Source: an uncultured Paracoccaceae bacterium | GTDB lineage: Bacteria > Pseudomonadota > Alphaproteobacteria > Rhodobacterales > Rhodobacteraceae | Assembly: GCA_938038825.1 (NCBI GenBank) | Contig: CALHST010000421.1 | Span: 1-22,017, forward strand | Direction of reading: 5' to 3' | DNA: 22,017 bases | In this document: one piece after another, positions 15,838 to 22,017 of the stretch | Numbering within the stretch: the stretch's first letter is position 1 | Layout: every line of letters starts with the position of its first letter | Position numbers and translations under genes: made by a program | The notes under the pieces: generated by a model | What the model was told of the DNA's origin: nothing | Databases searched by the model: none | Seen by the model: only the letters and a program-made list of their open reading frames with translations

Positions 15838-16818
15838 CTAGGGAATGAAATCCAGTTCAGACCCATTCCAATACCAGATAAAATCACAGGCATTCCCACG
15901 CCCGGCCGCATTACAAACGCCAAGTGAACCCCCGACTTTCACACCCTGTGTGCCGTTGTTGAGTGGAATCAACGAAACGCCCAAAGCCAACAGACTTTCT
16001 GGACGCTGCACCAAGCCATATTTCCGACTGAGATACACATCCGCGGCGCATGTTGACGCCCCACAAAACGGTTGAGGGTGCCCATTGGTACAGGTGATTT
16101 TGCGCCAATCTATCACAGCGTCAGGGGCCAAATCACCGTCAATATTTCCCACAAGGATATGTCCCGGCTCGACCCGCATGCCACCGGAGCACGCTTGTTC
16201 GACTGCGGCTTCGGCAAGGTCAGCAATCGTATCGCCCCCGCGTTCTTGCGAACCCTCAACAGCAAATGGTAACAAAGCCGCAGGAACGGGATGCCCCAAA
16301 CGCGCATATTCTGAAACACAAAACGCAGTTGCAGTTGAAAGCGCTTCGTTAAGGCCCGAAGCATCCACACTGTGATGCGTTCCGGCACTTGGGCCTACAA
16401 TGATTTCTGTGGCGCGCTGCATTGCGCCGATCAACGGGTCGGACAGTCCGACATTCACGCTCCAAACAGACTCGAGTTCGCTGAACGATATAGCAGGAAA
16501 TTGATATCCTGCCCGATCAAGCCACATGATCACATCGTTGCGCTGTGTGTTTCCATTGGCCAATGGAATTACAGTGGTCGAGAATTCAAAACGCACCGCA
16601 TAAATAGGCGTCAAAGCCGTTTCATGCGCGCCGACTTCGACTGGATTGCGCCCACCCCTTGATGGCCCGATACACCGGATTGCGATATGAGGTGGGTTCG
16701 AAACCACGCCGCCATAGAACAAGGCGCCGTCATCCCGGATATCCGGAACCCAATCCGCGGCAACCGCAGACGTCAGCGCGCAATACGCGCCCAGGATTAT
16801 GCAGATTAACCTGTCCAT
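15838..16818 (-). CDS. Secreted/periplasmic hypothetical protein
   Basis: This 326-residue protein begins with a Sec signal peptide (MDRLICIILGAYCALTSAVAA, likely cut before Asp22), so it is exported. The mature part has a mostly beta character and about nine cysteines, several in the last 110 residues (around ITCTNGHPQPFCGASTCAAD and GVCNAAGRGNACDF), suggesting disulfides. GNIDGDLAPDAVIDW near residue 220 has a DxDxxxD calcium-loop look, as in FG-GAP or EF-like repeats. I do not recognise the family. Its ATG lies 13 bp inside the end of the bicupin gene, so it is probably translated from the same mRNA. A secreted binding or enzymatic partner of the operon is possible, but no function is assigned. 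Confidence 0.75.
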   Translation of the reverse strand: MDRLICIILGAYCALTSAVAADWVPDIRDDGALFYGGVVSNPPHIAIRCIGPSRGGRNPVEVGAHETALTPIYAVRFEFSTTVIPLANGNTQRNDVIMWLDRAGYQFPAISFSELESVWSVNVGLSDPLIGAMQRATEIIVGPSAGTHHSVDASGLNEALSTATAFCVSEYARLGHPVPAALLPFAVEGSQERGGDTIADLAEAAVEQACSGGMRVEPGHILVGNIDGDLAPDAVIDWRKITCTNGHPQPFCGASTCAADVYLSRKYGLVQRPESLLALGVSLIPLNNGTQGVKVGGSLGVCNAAGRGNACDFIWYWNGSELDFIP

Positions 16819-17771
16819 GTTGGTCCAGCGGGATCCCCCGTTGCCACCACATGATAAAGTGCTGCGTCCCCCGTCATAGACGGCACAGCGGCGTGATTCA
16901 GGCCTTCGGGAACGGACATCGTGTCACCCGGGGCCAAGACCGTGTCACCACCGTCCCATGTCACGCGCCAGTGCCCAGTGACAGGCATTAGCACTGACGG
17001 TACATCATGCCGGTGCATCGTGTCGGTTGCTGATCCCCGCGTGACCAAATCCACTTCAAACCCCGGTTTGTCGCGAATAATCCCGGTTTCCCCAATCACT
17101 TTGCAGGGCTTTCTATCAGCCAGCGCCACCATGTCCCAGTAGCGTCGCACATAGCCGCCTACGACGTTCATCGTTGTGGGTTCTGGGTAGTTTTTTAGAT
17201 CTTCATCGCTCAGAAGCGGCATGGCTACTTCGCCCTCGGGCAGAGTTTCACCCTGTTTAGTATCATATAACCGTCCTTTTTCGGACAGGATCAATCCGTG
17301 ATCTGCGGCGTCTTCAATGACTTGCGGTGCCCAAATCACACCGCCGCCCGCATCATCCCCGCCAAGGATGGCCATGATCATTCCATAGTCTTCACCGATA
17401 TTCTCGAACCCACGGAAGATACCTGTTGGGATATCAATGATATCCCCTTTTTCCAGCACAACTTCACCCGCATCCCCATATCGGCCCCAAAAGAACCGCC
17501 ACCGTCCCGACAAGACAAAGAATACTTCCGCAGTGCGATGCGAATGCAACGAGTTGCGACACCGAGGCGGTTGCCCCGCAGCGCCGATGTTGAACCCATG
17601 TGGCAGCGCAATATGCACATGTTGGTCGGGACTTTCAGACACCCCGCCGCCAATAATGGTAAAGTTCTCTTTCTGGTCAGAGCCCGGAGTATGGGCATCA
17701 ATAAATGCCGTTTTACAGGGTTTTAGCGCCCCATATCGCACGATACGCGCGTCCATGTCTTGCGGGGTCAT
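16806..17771 (-). CDS. Bicupin domain protein
   Basis: This 321-residue protein has two cupin barrels. Domain 1 shows motif 1 as HSHRTAEVFFVLSG (His76, His78, Glu82), but its motif 2 PTGIFRGFEN has Arg where His is usual. Domain 2 has HRHDVPSVLMPVTG (His253, His255, no Glu) and motif 2 VPEGLNHAAV (His293). One or both barrels could bind a metal, as in dioxygenases and sugar isomerases. Gentisate dioxygenase-like bicupins are the nearest general group, but I do not claim that activity. It starts 1 bp after the DUF6653-like stop and its end overlaps the secreted-protein gene. A role in converting the cluster's unknown substrate is likely. Confidence 0.8.
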   Translation of the reverse strand: MTPQDMDARIVRYGALKPCKTAFIDAHTPGSDQKENFTIIGGGVSESPDQHVHIALPHGFNIGAAGQPPRCRNSLHSHRTAEVFFVLSGRWRFFWGRYGDAGEVVLEKGDIIDIPTGIFRGFENIGEDYGMIMAILGGDDAGGGVIWAPQVIEDAADHGLILSEKGRLYDTKQGETLPEGEVAMPLLSDEDLKNYPEPTTMNVVGGYVRRYWDMVALADRKPCKVIGETGIIRDKPGFEVDLVTRGSATDTMHRHDVPSVLMPVTGHWRVTWDGGDTVLAPGDTMSVPEGLNHAAVPSMTGDAALYHVVATGDPAGPTWTG

Positions 17772-17772
17772 A

Positions 17773-18303
17773 TCACATCATCCTTTTTTCGGGCATCCGA
17801 GGGTCCGGTAATCGGTCCCCCGGTGTTGTCTGTGTTAACTCGGCATGGATCCAGACCATCCGGTCGCAGAACCAAACTTTGGGTAGCACCAGCAATGCAG
17901 CTCCTGCGACGACGGCCCAAAAGTCCAAAGCCCATAAGCCCCAAACAAAGGGAAGAAGCCCAAGAACCGGCAGAGCAGCCAAAATGGCGGTGGCGCGCAG
18001 ATGGTGCGCCGGAATGTCATATTGGTCGCGGACCAAATACACGCGCTCACCCAACGTGACCCGCGACGCCCAACTTCCAAAATCCAACGGCACCGAAAAT
18101 GCCCGCGGGTTGGCCCAAATCCACCACAGCGCCAGCATGATCAGCGGTATGGCCGCCCACCCGAACCAAACGCGGCTCCACACGGCAAGCGCCAGAAGCG
18201 GCAAGCAGGAAAATCGTGTCCACACGCTGAGCGGATTGGCATGGCGCAACCATACCGCATCGCTCATCCCCATCAGATGCTCCATTCGGTTAATGAACCC
18301 CAT
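17773..18303 (-). CDS. DUF6653-like membrane protein
   Basis: This 176-residue protein starts MGFINRMEHLMGMSDAVW and has the block WLRHANPLSVWTRF (18-31), which I associate with DUF6653. Two hydrophobic stretches (about 32-66) and a second pair (about 107-145) suggest four membrane spans, with a charged loop between them. GAGGAGGAGCA just before the ATG is a strong ribosome-binding site and fixes this start, 14 bp inside the end of the preceding gene. Function is unknown. Placement between a PNPOx-like protein and a bicupin suggests co-expression with them. The family name is from memory and should be treated as provisional. Confidence 0.7.
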   Translation of the reverse strand: MGFINRMEHLMGMSDAVWLRHANPLSVWTRFSCLPLLALAVWSRVWFGWAAIPLIMLALWWIWANPRAFSVPLDFGSWASRVTLGERVYLVRDQYDIPAHHLRATAILAALPVLGLLPFVWGLWALDFWAVVAGAALLVLPKVWFCDRMVWIHAELTQTTPGDRLPDPRMPEKRMM

Positions 18304-18916
18304 TGCTCCTCCTCAAGTCGCTCAATTCGGCCTCAAGTTCCGCAATACGTGCTTCCAACCGTGCCATCTCGGGGCCTACAAGCTTCGAGATTTCTTCGGT
18401 ATCAAAGCGGGGTGTAATGAACTGCGGGCAATTCCAATCCATCGCGACAATGCGGATGGTTACGACGCGTTCCACACGCCCCTGCCCTTCTTGCGCCAGT
18501 TGAGCGGCCATGTCCGGGGCCTCACTTGCCGCGACCATCGTCGCATGGCCTTGCAGTTTCAGCCGTCCTTTGCGTGGATAATCCATCACAAACAGCGATA
18601 CACGGTCATCCCCGTTTAAGTTGCCCTTGGAAATCAGTTGCCGATTGCCGCGATAATCTGCAAATCCAACTGTCGTTCCGTCTAAAACCTTCAGAAACCC
18701 GCGTGGCCCGCCCCGATGTTGGATATAGGGCCAGCCCGTTTCACTGACTGTTGCCATATAGAAGGACGTTCGACTTTCCAAAAACGCAACTTCGTCCGCG
18801 CTGAACGCAGTTTGCGTGCGAGCAGGATAGGCGCGTTGAAACTGATCATACGACCCTTCTGCCTTTTGCTCTTGCGCGACAGCTTGGGTGAACATCAAGT
18901 CGGCATAGTTTTCCAT
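18290..18916 (-). CDS. Pyridoxamine 5'-phosphate oxidase-family (FMN split-barrel) protein
   Basis: This 208-residue protein contains a flavin-binding split barrel. After a helical start, AFLESRTSFYMATVSETGWPYIQHRGGPRGF-like blocks (about 44-74) and GFADYRGNRQLISKGNL (84-100) match the PNPOx-like oxidoreductase group, with DDRVSLFVMDYPRKGRLKLQGHA next. These proteins bind FMN, F420 or haem and often detoxify or reduce small molecules; PLP synthesis itself is unlikely. The last 35 residues (LVGPEMARLEARIAELEAELSDL) are a heptad-like coiled coil, perhaps for oligomerisation. It begins 23 bp after the SnoaL-like gene's stop and overlaps the DUF6653-like gene by 14 bp. Confidence 0.83.
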   Translation of the reverse strand: MENYADLMFTQAVAQEQKAEGSYDQFQRAYPARTQTAFSADEVAFLESRTSFYMATVSETGWPYIQHRGGPRGFLKVLDGTTVGFADYRGNRQLISKGNLNGDDRVSLFVMDYPRKGRLKLQGHATMVAASEAPDMAAQLAQEGQGRVERVVTIRIVAMDWNCPQFITPRFDTEEISKLVGPEMARLEARIAELEAELSDLRRSNGVH

Positions 18917-18939
18917 GGTACGTATTTACCTGCGTTCTC

Positions 18940-19923
18940 TTAACCCGTTGATAACAGGATCTGCTTCCAGATCGCTGTTTCGTCGAACAATGTGAATTCT
19001 CGCCTTAACTTTGGGTCGGCCACACCGAAACTTCCAAATTCTGCATGCGAGATCCCCAACACATAGACCTGCGCCCCAGTTGGTGCGCCGAAATAGCCCC
19101 AGCCGTCATGCTTGCCCCAAAGGCTCCACCGAATGGCTGCGCGCGGGGGCATCGTTGGATCCTCTCGGCCAATCACATGGTCTATCTTGAACTCAGCCGA
19201 TGGGAAGGACGCCCGCAATCCCATCCAAAACCGATCCACTGGATCCCAGCCATGGCCGGTCTCGCCGCCAGGATATTCCGATTGCACGGCCCGGTCATAG
19301 GCTTCTGGCACCGCTGCCATATCAGCCCCCATCATCCGGGTAAGCACATCGGCATAATGCGCGCCCCAGACAGTGTCGTTGCCTTTGTGTTTGTAAGGTC
19401 CTGCCAGATCTGTCTCTGGCGTCAAAGGCGGCACTGCGGCTTCTGGTCCGCCTTCGCGCGCGATCAAATCAGCTGCGAAATCTTTGGCATCCCACCCGAT
19501 CTGGCGAACAATGGCCGTCTGATCCCGGATCAACCATTCATCGTCGATCATATTATTCTTGGCATGGCAGTCCGCAATGATCCGGTACTGCAAAGGCTTG
19601 CCTGTCGCTTTGCCGTACATCCCATCCCCCAAATGGGTCGCGGTCGAGAATATCCGATGCGAGGACAACATGCCCTCTTCCGGGCTGCCAGACCAAATCA
19701 CATCCTCGCCCAATAATTGGCGATCAGGAAACTCTGCTAAAGTTGCCATTGTCGCGCCAATCACACTTTCATTGCCGATGACCACCGATCCGGGCGAGCG
19801 TACGACAATGTCCGGCGCGTAGTAGCCGTGCAGCGTTGCAATGCCCCGGTCTTCCCAAATCTCTTTGGTTATTCCGATAATGTAATCCGGGAAATCCCGA
19901 AACTTGCTGTCAAACCCTTGCAT
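18940..19923 (-). CDS. Tandem SnoaL-like (NTF2-fold) protein
   Basis: This 327-residue protein has two NTF2/SnoaL-like halves (about 10-150 and 180-325). Half 1 carries WEDRGIATLHGYYAPDIVV and the typical end LIRDQTAIVRQIG. Half 2 carries GYFGAPTGAQVYVLGISH and ETAIWKQIL. The second half parallels the truncated neighbour at 21817-22017 (GDYLGTPASGADLEIFGIDFW), so both belong to one family. SnoaL-like proteins include polyketide cyclases, isomerases and dehydratases, but also many with unknown roles. The ATG directly abuts the LacI stop (TGAATG), so it is translationally coupled to the regulator. No catalytic residues can be named with confidence. Confidence 0.78.
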   Translation of the reverse strand: MQGFDSKFRDFPDYIIGITKEIWEDRGIATLHGYYAPDIVVRSPGSVVIGNESVIGATMATLAEFPDRQLLGEDVIWSGSPEEGMLSSHRIFSTATHLGDGMYGKATGKPLQYRIIADCHAKNNMIDDEWLIRDQTAIVRQIGWDAKDFAADLIAREGGPEAAVPPLTPETDLAGPYKHKGNDTVWGAHYADVLTRMMGADMAAVPEAYDRAVQSEYPGGETGHGWDPVDRFWMGLRASFPSAEFKIDHVIGREDPTMPPRAAIRWSLWGKHDGWGYFGAPTGAQVYVLGISHAEFGSFGVADPKLRREFTLFDETAIWKQILLSTG

Positions 19924-20940
19924 TCACATCCATCCCTTTGGCACGCGGGCTGAGCCCCGCACGATTAAGTCCCCGTTCAAGCGCACTTGCCGTGCTTGTT
20001 CTGGTGTATTCCCAAGTCGCGACAGGATTGCGTCTACACAAGCTTCTGTCATGCGGCCCAATGGCTGGCGCATCGTGGTCAGCGCATAAGACGGCCACGC
20101 AGCCAAAGCCACGTCATCATACCCCACAACAGACACGTCTTCCGGCACCCGCAATCCCAACTCAAACCGCAACACATCCATGACTGCAAAGGCCATGTGA
20201 TCATTTGCGACAAACACCGCGTCTGGATAGTCGGGGCAACAAAACATGGCCCGCGCCGCGTTCTTTGCGTGTTCAAAGTTAAACGCGCCGTCGCCGCGCG
20301 CAAACAAATCTATGCCGTGCTCGGTCAGTGCGGTACGAAACCCGTTCTCCCGGTCCCGCTGTGTTGACGCACCTTCCCACCCGGCAATATACCCAATTCT
20401 TTGGTGGCCCCCTGCAACCAAGAACGCGCCAAGCTTGTACCCACCCGCGAAATTGTCTGACGTCACAGACGACAAACGCGCATCATCTTGGGCGCGATTG
20501 AACAACACCACAGGGACCCCTGCCGCCTCGCAGCGTTGTGTCAGATCTGATGACATCGAAACCGAGGCCACAATGATCCCGTCCACCTGATAATCCAGCA
20601 ACTCTGCAATCACCTGATCCGTTTCGGGGCCCGTATTGGCGGCCATAAAGACCAAGGCGTGGTACCCTTTCGCCTGTAGCAAACGGGATAAACGCTCAAT
20701 TGCGTCGGGGTAAAACTGATTCTCTAGATAAGCGACCACCAAACCGATGATCTTGGATTGCCCGGCTTTCATTGCGCGCGCCAAAACGTTGGGGCGATAC
20801 CCCAATTCACCCGCCGCCTTGCGCACCTTTTCCGCAGTGCGCGGCGACACCGATGCCCCCGGCGTAAACACCCGACTTACAGCCGACCGGGACACACCCG
20901 CGCGCGCTGCTACCTCTACTGATGTCACTTTTACTGCCAT
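19924..20940 (-). CDS. LacI-family transcriptional regulator
   Basis: This is a 338-residue repressor-type protein. The N-terminal helix-turn-helix is VTSVEVAARAGVSRSAVSRVF (about 5-25), followed by the hinge GYRPNVLARAMKAG. The periplasmic-binding-protein-like effector domain runs from IIGLVVAYLENQFYP to the end, with GYDDVALAAWPSYALTTMRQP typical of LacI/GalR. Such proteins usually sense a sugar or related small metabolite and control adjacent genes. ATG 20940 gives the usual length. A GTG at 20961 in frame adds seven residues and has a better Shine-Dalgarno (AAAGGG), so the start is uncertain. The gene sits inside the operon it probably controls, between an SDR and a SnoaL-like gene. Confidence 0.9.
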   Translation of the reverse strand: MAVKVTSVEVAARAGVSRSAVSRVFTPGASVSPRTAEKVRKAAGELGYRPNVLARAMKAGQSKIIGLVVAYLENQFYPDAIERLSRLLQAKGYHALVFMAANTGPETDQVIAELLDYQVDGIIVASVSMSSDLTQRCEAAGVPVVLFNRAQDDARLSSVTSDNFAGGYKLGAFLVAGGHQRIGYIAGWEGASTQRDRENGFRTALTEHGIDLFARGDGAFNFEHAKNAARAMFCCPDYPDAVFVANDHMAFAVMDVLRFELGLRVPEDVSVVGYDDVALAAWPSYALTTMRQPLGRMTEACVDAILSRLGNTPEQARQVRLNGDLIVRGSARVPKGWM

Positions 20941-20966
20941 TACCAGACGCCCGTTTGACACAAGGC

Positions 20967-21039
20967 CCTTTGGGGGAGTCGCCCAAACTGGGCGACGGGG
21001 GCGAAAAGCCCCCTAAAGGATGGCGTGCGGCGCAGCCGC
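20967..21039. repeat. Hairpin-rich GC intergenic element upstream of the LacI gene
   Basis: The 100-bp gap holds GTCGCCCA-AAC-TGGGCGAC (20978-20996), GGGGGC-GAAAA-GCCCCC (20997-21013) and GCGGC-GCA-GCCGC (21027-21039). An outer stem pairs CCTTTGGGGG (20967-20976) with CCCCCTAAAGG (21009-21019), exclusive with the second hairpin. Read on the - strand the order is G5C-loop-GC5, a hairpin with GTT loop, then TCCCCC, the same plan as the element at 11396-11448. No T-run follows, so it is not a classical terminator. It separates the SDR gene from the LacI gene and may include the LacI gene's leader. Confidence 0.7.
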
Positions 21040-21061
21040 GCATTGTGACAACATCTACCTG

Positions 21062-21820
21062 TCAATCTGCGGTCCACCCGCCATCAATCAGCATGGACGT
21101 GCCGGTCACCATGGCCGATGCGTCCGAGGCCAAGAACAACACAGCGCCCATAATGTCCTCCACTTCACCAATGCGCGGCAGCTTGATCTTTGACAGCACC
21201 CATTCGACCATCTCGGGGCGCGAAAACGTCTGTTCGGTCAGCGGCGTTTTGATGAAGGTCGGGCATATTGTATTGATCCGCACATTCTGCTTGCCCCACT
21301 CGATGGCCATGGCTTTAACAAACCCCTCCACCGCATGTTTGGACGCACAATAGACAGACCGTTCCAACCCTCCCACATGCCCCATTTGGCTTGAAATATG
21401 GATAATGGAGCCTGCTTTACCAGCCTCCATCAATGCTTTTCCTGCCGCTGCGGACAAGAAAAAAGCACCCTTCACATTGACGTCCATCACCGCATCATAG
21501 TCAGCAGGATCTGTGTCTACCGCCTTGGAATGTTTCGCAAATCCAGCAGAATTTACAACCACATCAAACGGCGCATCAAATGCTGTTTGTACGGCCTCGA
21601 TATCCGTTAAATCCAGCGCCAGACCTGTCGCCTTATAACCCTCAGCCCGCAAAGCTTCAGCCGCGGCTTCCACGACATCCAAACGACGTGCCGCAATAGT
21701 CACTGCTGCACCTGCCTGCGCCAACGCAACCGAGCAGCCCAACCCAATTCCAGTTGCGCCACCCGTTACCAAGGCGCGCTTGCCCGTCAGATCAAAGCTG
21801 GGCGTTTTGGGTAGGATCAT
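21062..21820 (-). CDS. SDR family oxidoreductase
   Basis: This 252-residue classical short-chain dehydrogenase/reductase uses NAD(P) to oxidise or reduce a hydroxyl or carbonyl group. The cofactor motif TGGATGIG is at 19-26, NSAG at 90-93, structural Asn115 in DVNVKG, and the catalytic Ser144, Tyr157 and Lys161 are in ISSQMG and YCASK. The end MLIDGGWTAD is typical. ARR at residues 44-46 after the second strand suggests NADP preference, though that is tentative. Its ATG overlaps the stop of the SnoaL-like gene upstream (ATGA), so the two are coupled. Sugar or polyol dehydrogenases of this type often sit beside LacI regulators. Substrate is unknown. Confidence 0.9.
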   Translation of the reverse strand: MILPKTPSFDLTGKRALVTGGATGIGLGCSVALAQAGAAVTIAARRLDVVEAAAEALRAEGYKATGLALDLTDIEAVQTAFDAPFDVVVNSAGFAKHSKAVDTDPADYDAVMDVNVKGAFFLSAAAGKALMEAGKAGSIIHISSQMGHVGGLERSVYCASKHAVEGFVKAMAIEWGKQNVRINTICPTFIKTPLTEQTFSRPEMVEWVLSKIKLPRIGEVEDIMGAVLFLASDASAMVTGTSMLIDGGWTAD

Positions 21821-22017
21821 CCTTGTGCCCTCATCCGTTCGAACAAATCCACGCCCATTTGAGAAAACAGCTTGATCATGTCGACAAACACCCAGTTTTC
21901 CGTAAATTGCCCATCGCTGCGCAGCCAGAAGTCGATTCCGAAAATCTCAAGATCCGCCCCACTTGCTGGCGTGCCCAAATAGTCGCCCGTATGGCGCGCA
22001 AGCACGCCTGCCGTGCC
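21817..22017 (-). CDS. SnoaL-like (NTF2-fold)/ester cyclase-type protein, C-terminal part
   Basis: The frame is open to the right edge of the window, so the N-terminal part is missing; the visible 66 residues begin GTAGVLARHTGDYLGTPASG. The pattern GDYLGTPASG, then a beta strand EIFGIDFW, then ENWVFVDMIKLFSQMGVDLFERM is the usual C-terminus of SnoaL-like ester-cyclase relatives. A Met/GTG codon near 22005 is not a believable start because the conserved residues continue past it. The stop overlaps the SDR start by ATGA. It is a relative of the tandem protein at 18940-19923, which gives the operon at least three NTF2-fold domains. Confidence 0.8.
   Translation of the reverse strand, partial: GTAGVLARHTGDYLGTPASGADLEIFGIDFWLRSDGQFTENWVFVDMIKLFSQMGVDLFERMRAQG

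Noticed and set aside
15801..15838. Palindrome 2 with flanking T and A runs as an intrinsic terminator of the secreted-protein gene
   Set aside because: The stem is only 5 bp with a 3-base loop, and on the - strand it is followed by an A-rich stretch and not a T-run. The identical second copy upstream of the next gene fits an operator better.
17705..18619. Long + strand open frame of 304 codons across the DUF6653-like and PNPOx-like genes
   Set aside because: It is antisense to two well-supported genes, is rich in Arg, Pro, His and Ser with no recognisable domain, and has no ribosome-binding site. It is a reading-frame shadow.
1..22017. tRNA, rRNA, CRISPR, IS or phage genes
   Set aside because: I saw no cloverleaf-like sequence, spaced direct repeats, transposase or integrase motifs on either strand. 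A covariance search was not possible here.

Overview
The window looks like a chromosomal segment of a marine alphaproteobacterium of the Roseobacter group (Rhodobacterales). This is inferred from gene content and style: a DUF1489 gene, a fabB-fabI pair, protocatechuate-branch pca genes, a MetE-like/RraA pair, very tight ATGA-type gene overlaps, and GC-rich palindromic intergenic elements of a kind I associate with roseobacters. The species cannot be named from the sequence alone. No rRNA, tRNA, CRISPR array, transposase or phage gene was seen.

Left half (1-12699), all genes on the + strand. The 3' end of a DUF1489 gene is followed by fabB-fabI (fatty-acid elongation) and a small RDD-like membrane protein. 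Next comes a translationally coupled trio: an L-2-haloacid dehalogenase-type HAD enzyme, an alpha/beta hydrolase and a PLP-dependent serine/threonine dehydratase. A secreted-type or cytosolic endonuclease/exonuclease/phosphatase-fold protein follows. Its stop codon lies inside a REPIN-like nested palindrome. Then come pcaD-pcaB (two steps of the beta-ketoadipate pathway, without pcaC or pcaHG nearby), a TetA-like MFS exporter, a zinc alcohol dehydrogenase, and an enolase-superfamily dehydratase/racemase with non-canonical active-site positions.

Right half (12718-22017), all genes on the - strand and convergent with the left half. Read in transcription order from the right edge: a truncated SnoaL-like (NTF2-fold) gene, an SDR oxidoreductase, a hairpin-rich 100-bp gap, a LacI-family regulator, a tandem SnoaL-like protein, an FMN-binding split-barrel (PNPOx-like) protein, a DUF6653-like membrane protein, a bicupin and a secreted Cys-containing protein. 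Most of these genes abut or overlap, which suggests one LacI-controlled catabolic or modification operon of unknown substrate. After a 95-bp spacer with two perfect TGAAC-N3-GTTCA palindromes around a candidate promoter, a second transcription unit follows: a polytopic DUF2157-like membrane protein, a stand-alone MetE-like zinc methyltransferase and an RraA-like aldolase.

The most interesting items are the LacI/SnoaL/PNPOx/bicupin operon, the paired operator palindromes, the REPIN-like element whose arm supplies a gene's stop codon, two copies of a double-hairpin GC-rich element, and the MR/MLE protein that lacks two usual active-site aspartates.
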